Shown: piece after piece, positions 63,545 to 64,000 of the stretch
How positions within the stretch are numbered: the first letter of the stretch is position 1
Layout of the letters: the number at the start of each line of letters is the position of its first letter
Source of the DNA: Prunella strophiata
Taxonomy: Eukaryota; Chordata; Aves; Passeriformes; Prunellidae
Reading direction: 5' to 3'
Assembly: GCA_036583965.1 (NCBI GenBank)
Contig: JAZBQD010000015.1
Location: 69,604,330-69,668,329 of the forward strand
DNA: 64,000 nt
The notes under the pieces: generated by a model
What the model was told of the DNA's origin: nothing
The model's database searches: none
Seen by the model: the letters and a program-made list of their open reading frames with translations, nothing else
Program-made: the position numbers and the translations under genes

Positions 63545-63739
63545 CTTATAAATGATGTGACGTACATTCAAATTTTGTATAATCAATACAAACATGGTGT
63601 ACAAGTCCAGTGCTGGTAAAGAGCATAATTCTTCCACTACCAGGGAAGATCTATTGTTTTCAGGGAGCTTTAGCAGGAGGCTAAGTACTTCTTCATCACA
63701 TCTTCCAGTTAAAGCTACCACAAAGGCCCTGTAAAGCAC
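63545..63739 (-). CDS. ABCA13: ABCA13 exon a: distal first extracellular region
   Basis: An internal exon of 195 nt (65 codons), phase 0 at both ends. It begins VLYRAFVVALTGRCDEEV and ends NVRHIIYK before a gtaaga donor. It belongs to the long extracellular region between the first and second membrane helices, with amphipathic, leucine-rich segments (LSLLLKLPENN, FVLIIQNLN) and no catalytic motif. It joins in frame to exon b (VQIPPEIG). This region is the fastest-diverging part of the protein, so the assignment leans on frame continuity with the clearly conserved exons downstream. Confidence 0.85.
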
Positions 63740-64000
63740 CTATCACAACACACATGTATTAAAATTTTTTCTCCCTGAAATGCATCACCTTTTTTTATAG
63801 TCAATAAGGTGAAAATTTGTGTCACAGTAGCATGACAATTTGCAGGCACCAACAGACCTGAAATGATAAGCCATACAGCTTTATATCAGATTGCTATGTT
63901 CTTACTTTATACTCCTTGTACATATAAAAAGATGAAATATATTTCTTATAAGAATATGCTTTCATTTTTCACAGGTCAGTCATTCATTCTTGAGCATTCA
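63740..64000 (-). other. ABCA13 intron 5' of exon a (partial)
   Basis: AT-rich intron sequence running off the right edge. The acceptor of exon a is the only element seen, reading gtgatag before GTGCTTTAC on the minus strand. Confidence 0.8.

Larger units (their letters stand above)
227..63739 (-). other. ABCA13: ABCA13 gene body, internal part (23 exons)
   Basis: This is the span of the transporter gene covered by the window; both the 5' and 3' ends lie outside. ABCA13 is a full-length ABC-A transporter with two transmembrane domains and two nucleotide-binding domains, distinguished in mammals by an enormous first extracellular region; its substrate is thought to be a lipid but is not firmly established. 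Seen here: 23 exons with consensus splice dinucleotides and mutually compatible phases, totalling 3,765 nt. That is one more than a clean frame requires, because of an extra base in exon i. Signature stretches such as [45 protein letters not shown] and [13 protein letters not shown] agree with ABCA13 better than with ABCA12. NBD2 and the gene ends would be outside the window. Confidence 0.93.

Noticed and set aside
1..64000. Assignment of the gene to ABCA12 rather than ABCA13
   Set aside because: Some motifs such as KRFHHTRR and RRSIWDV resemble ABCA12, but the linker, the ectodomain (SSCW...DSC-C, NLSGF--EEYL) and the TMD1 helices match ABCA13 more closely.
1..64000. A novel multi-gene biological system
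   Set aside because: The window is a single host transporter gene with ordinary introns and repeats; nothing seen supports a defence, biosynthetic or mobile-gene system.

Overview
This window is vertebrate nuclear DNA, most likely from a bird and probably an oscine passerine. Three fragments have the 3' end of the CR1 LINE family, the dominant avian retrotransposon. One short element has a tRNA-Ile(AAT)-like head joined to a CR1-like tail, the architecture of the passerine TguSINE1 family. The species itself cannot be named from the sequence.

The whole window lies inside one gene, ABCA13, an ATP-binding cassette transporter of subfamily A, read on the minus strand (5' end to the right, 3' end to the left). 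Both ends of the gene lie outside. Twenty-three internal coding exons can be placed between 63739 and 227. All have GT/AG boundaries, and every exon-exon phase agrees, giving about 1,254 codons. In transcript order they encode: the distal part of the very large first extracellular region (exons a-h, 63739 to 40197); the membrane helices of the first transmembrane domain (exons i-m, 39381 to 34012); a complete first nucleotide-binding domain with Walker A, Q-loop, signature, Walker B and H-loop (exons n-r, 31259 to 26122); the linker (exon s, 20298-20208); and the start of the second transmembrane domain and its extracellular loop (exons t-w, 3946 to 227). Family assignment rests on residue-level agreement with remembered human ABCA13, which is closer than ABCA12.

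Two anomalies stand out. Exon i carries nine A bases (plus strand) where the reading frame needs eight, which would shift frame inside a membrane helix. A tandem duplication of about 228 bp repeats half of exon r next to a poly-T/poly-G tract. Both look like candidates for sequencing or assembly error, but either could be real.

The rest is AT-rich intron: CR1 fragments at 9906-10353 (+), 22096-22944 (-) and 43976-44340 (+), a SINE at 23507-23650 (+), long A/T runs, several perfect inverted repeats, and three GC-richer blocks of unknown origin. No other gene, RNA gene, promoter or CRISPR array is supported, and no previously undescribed system was found.
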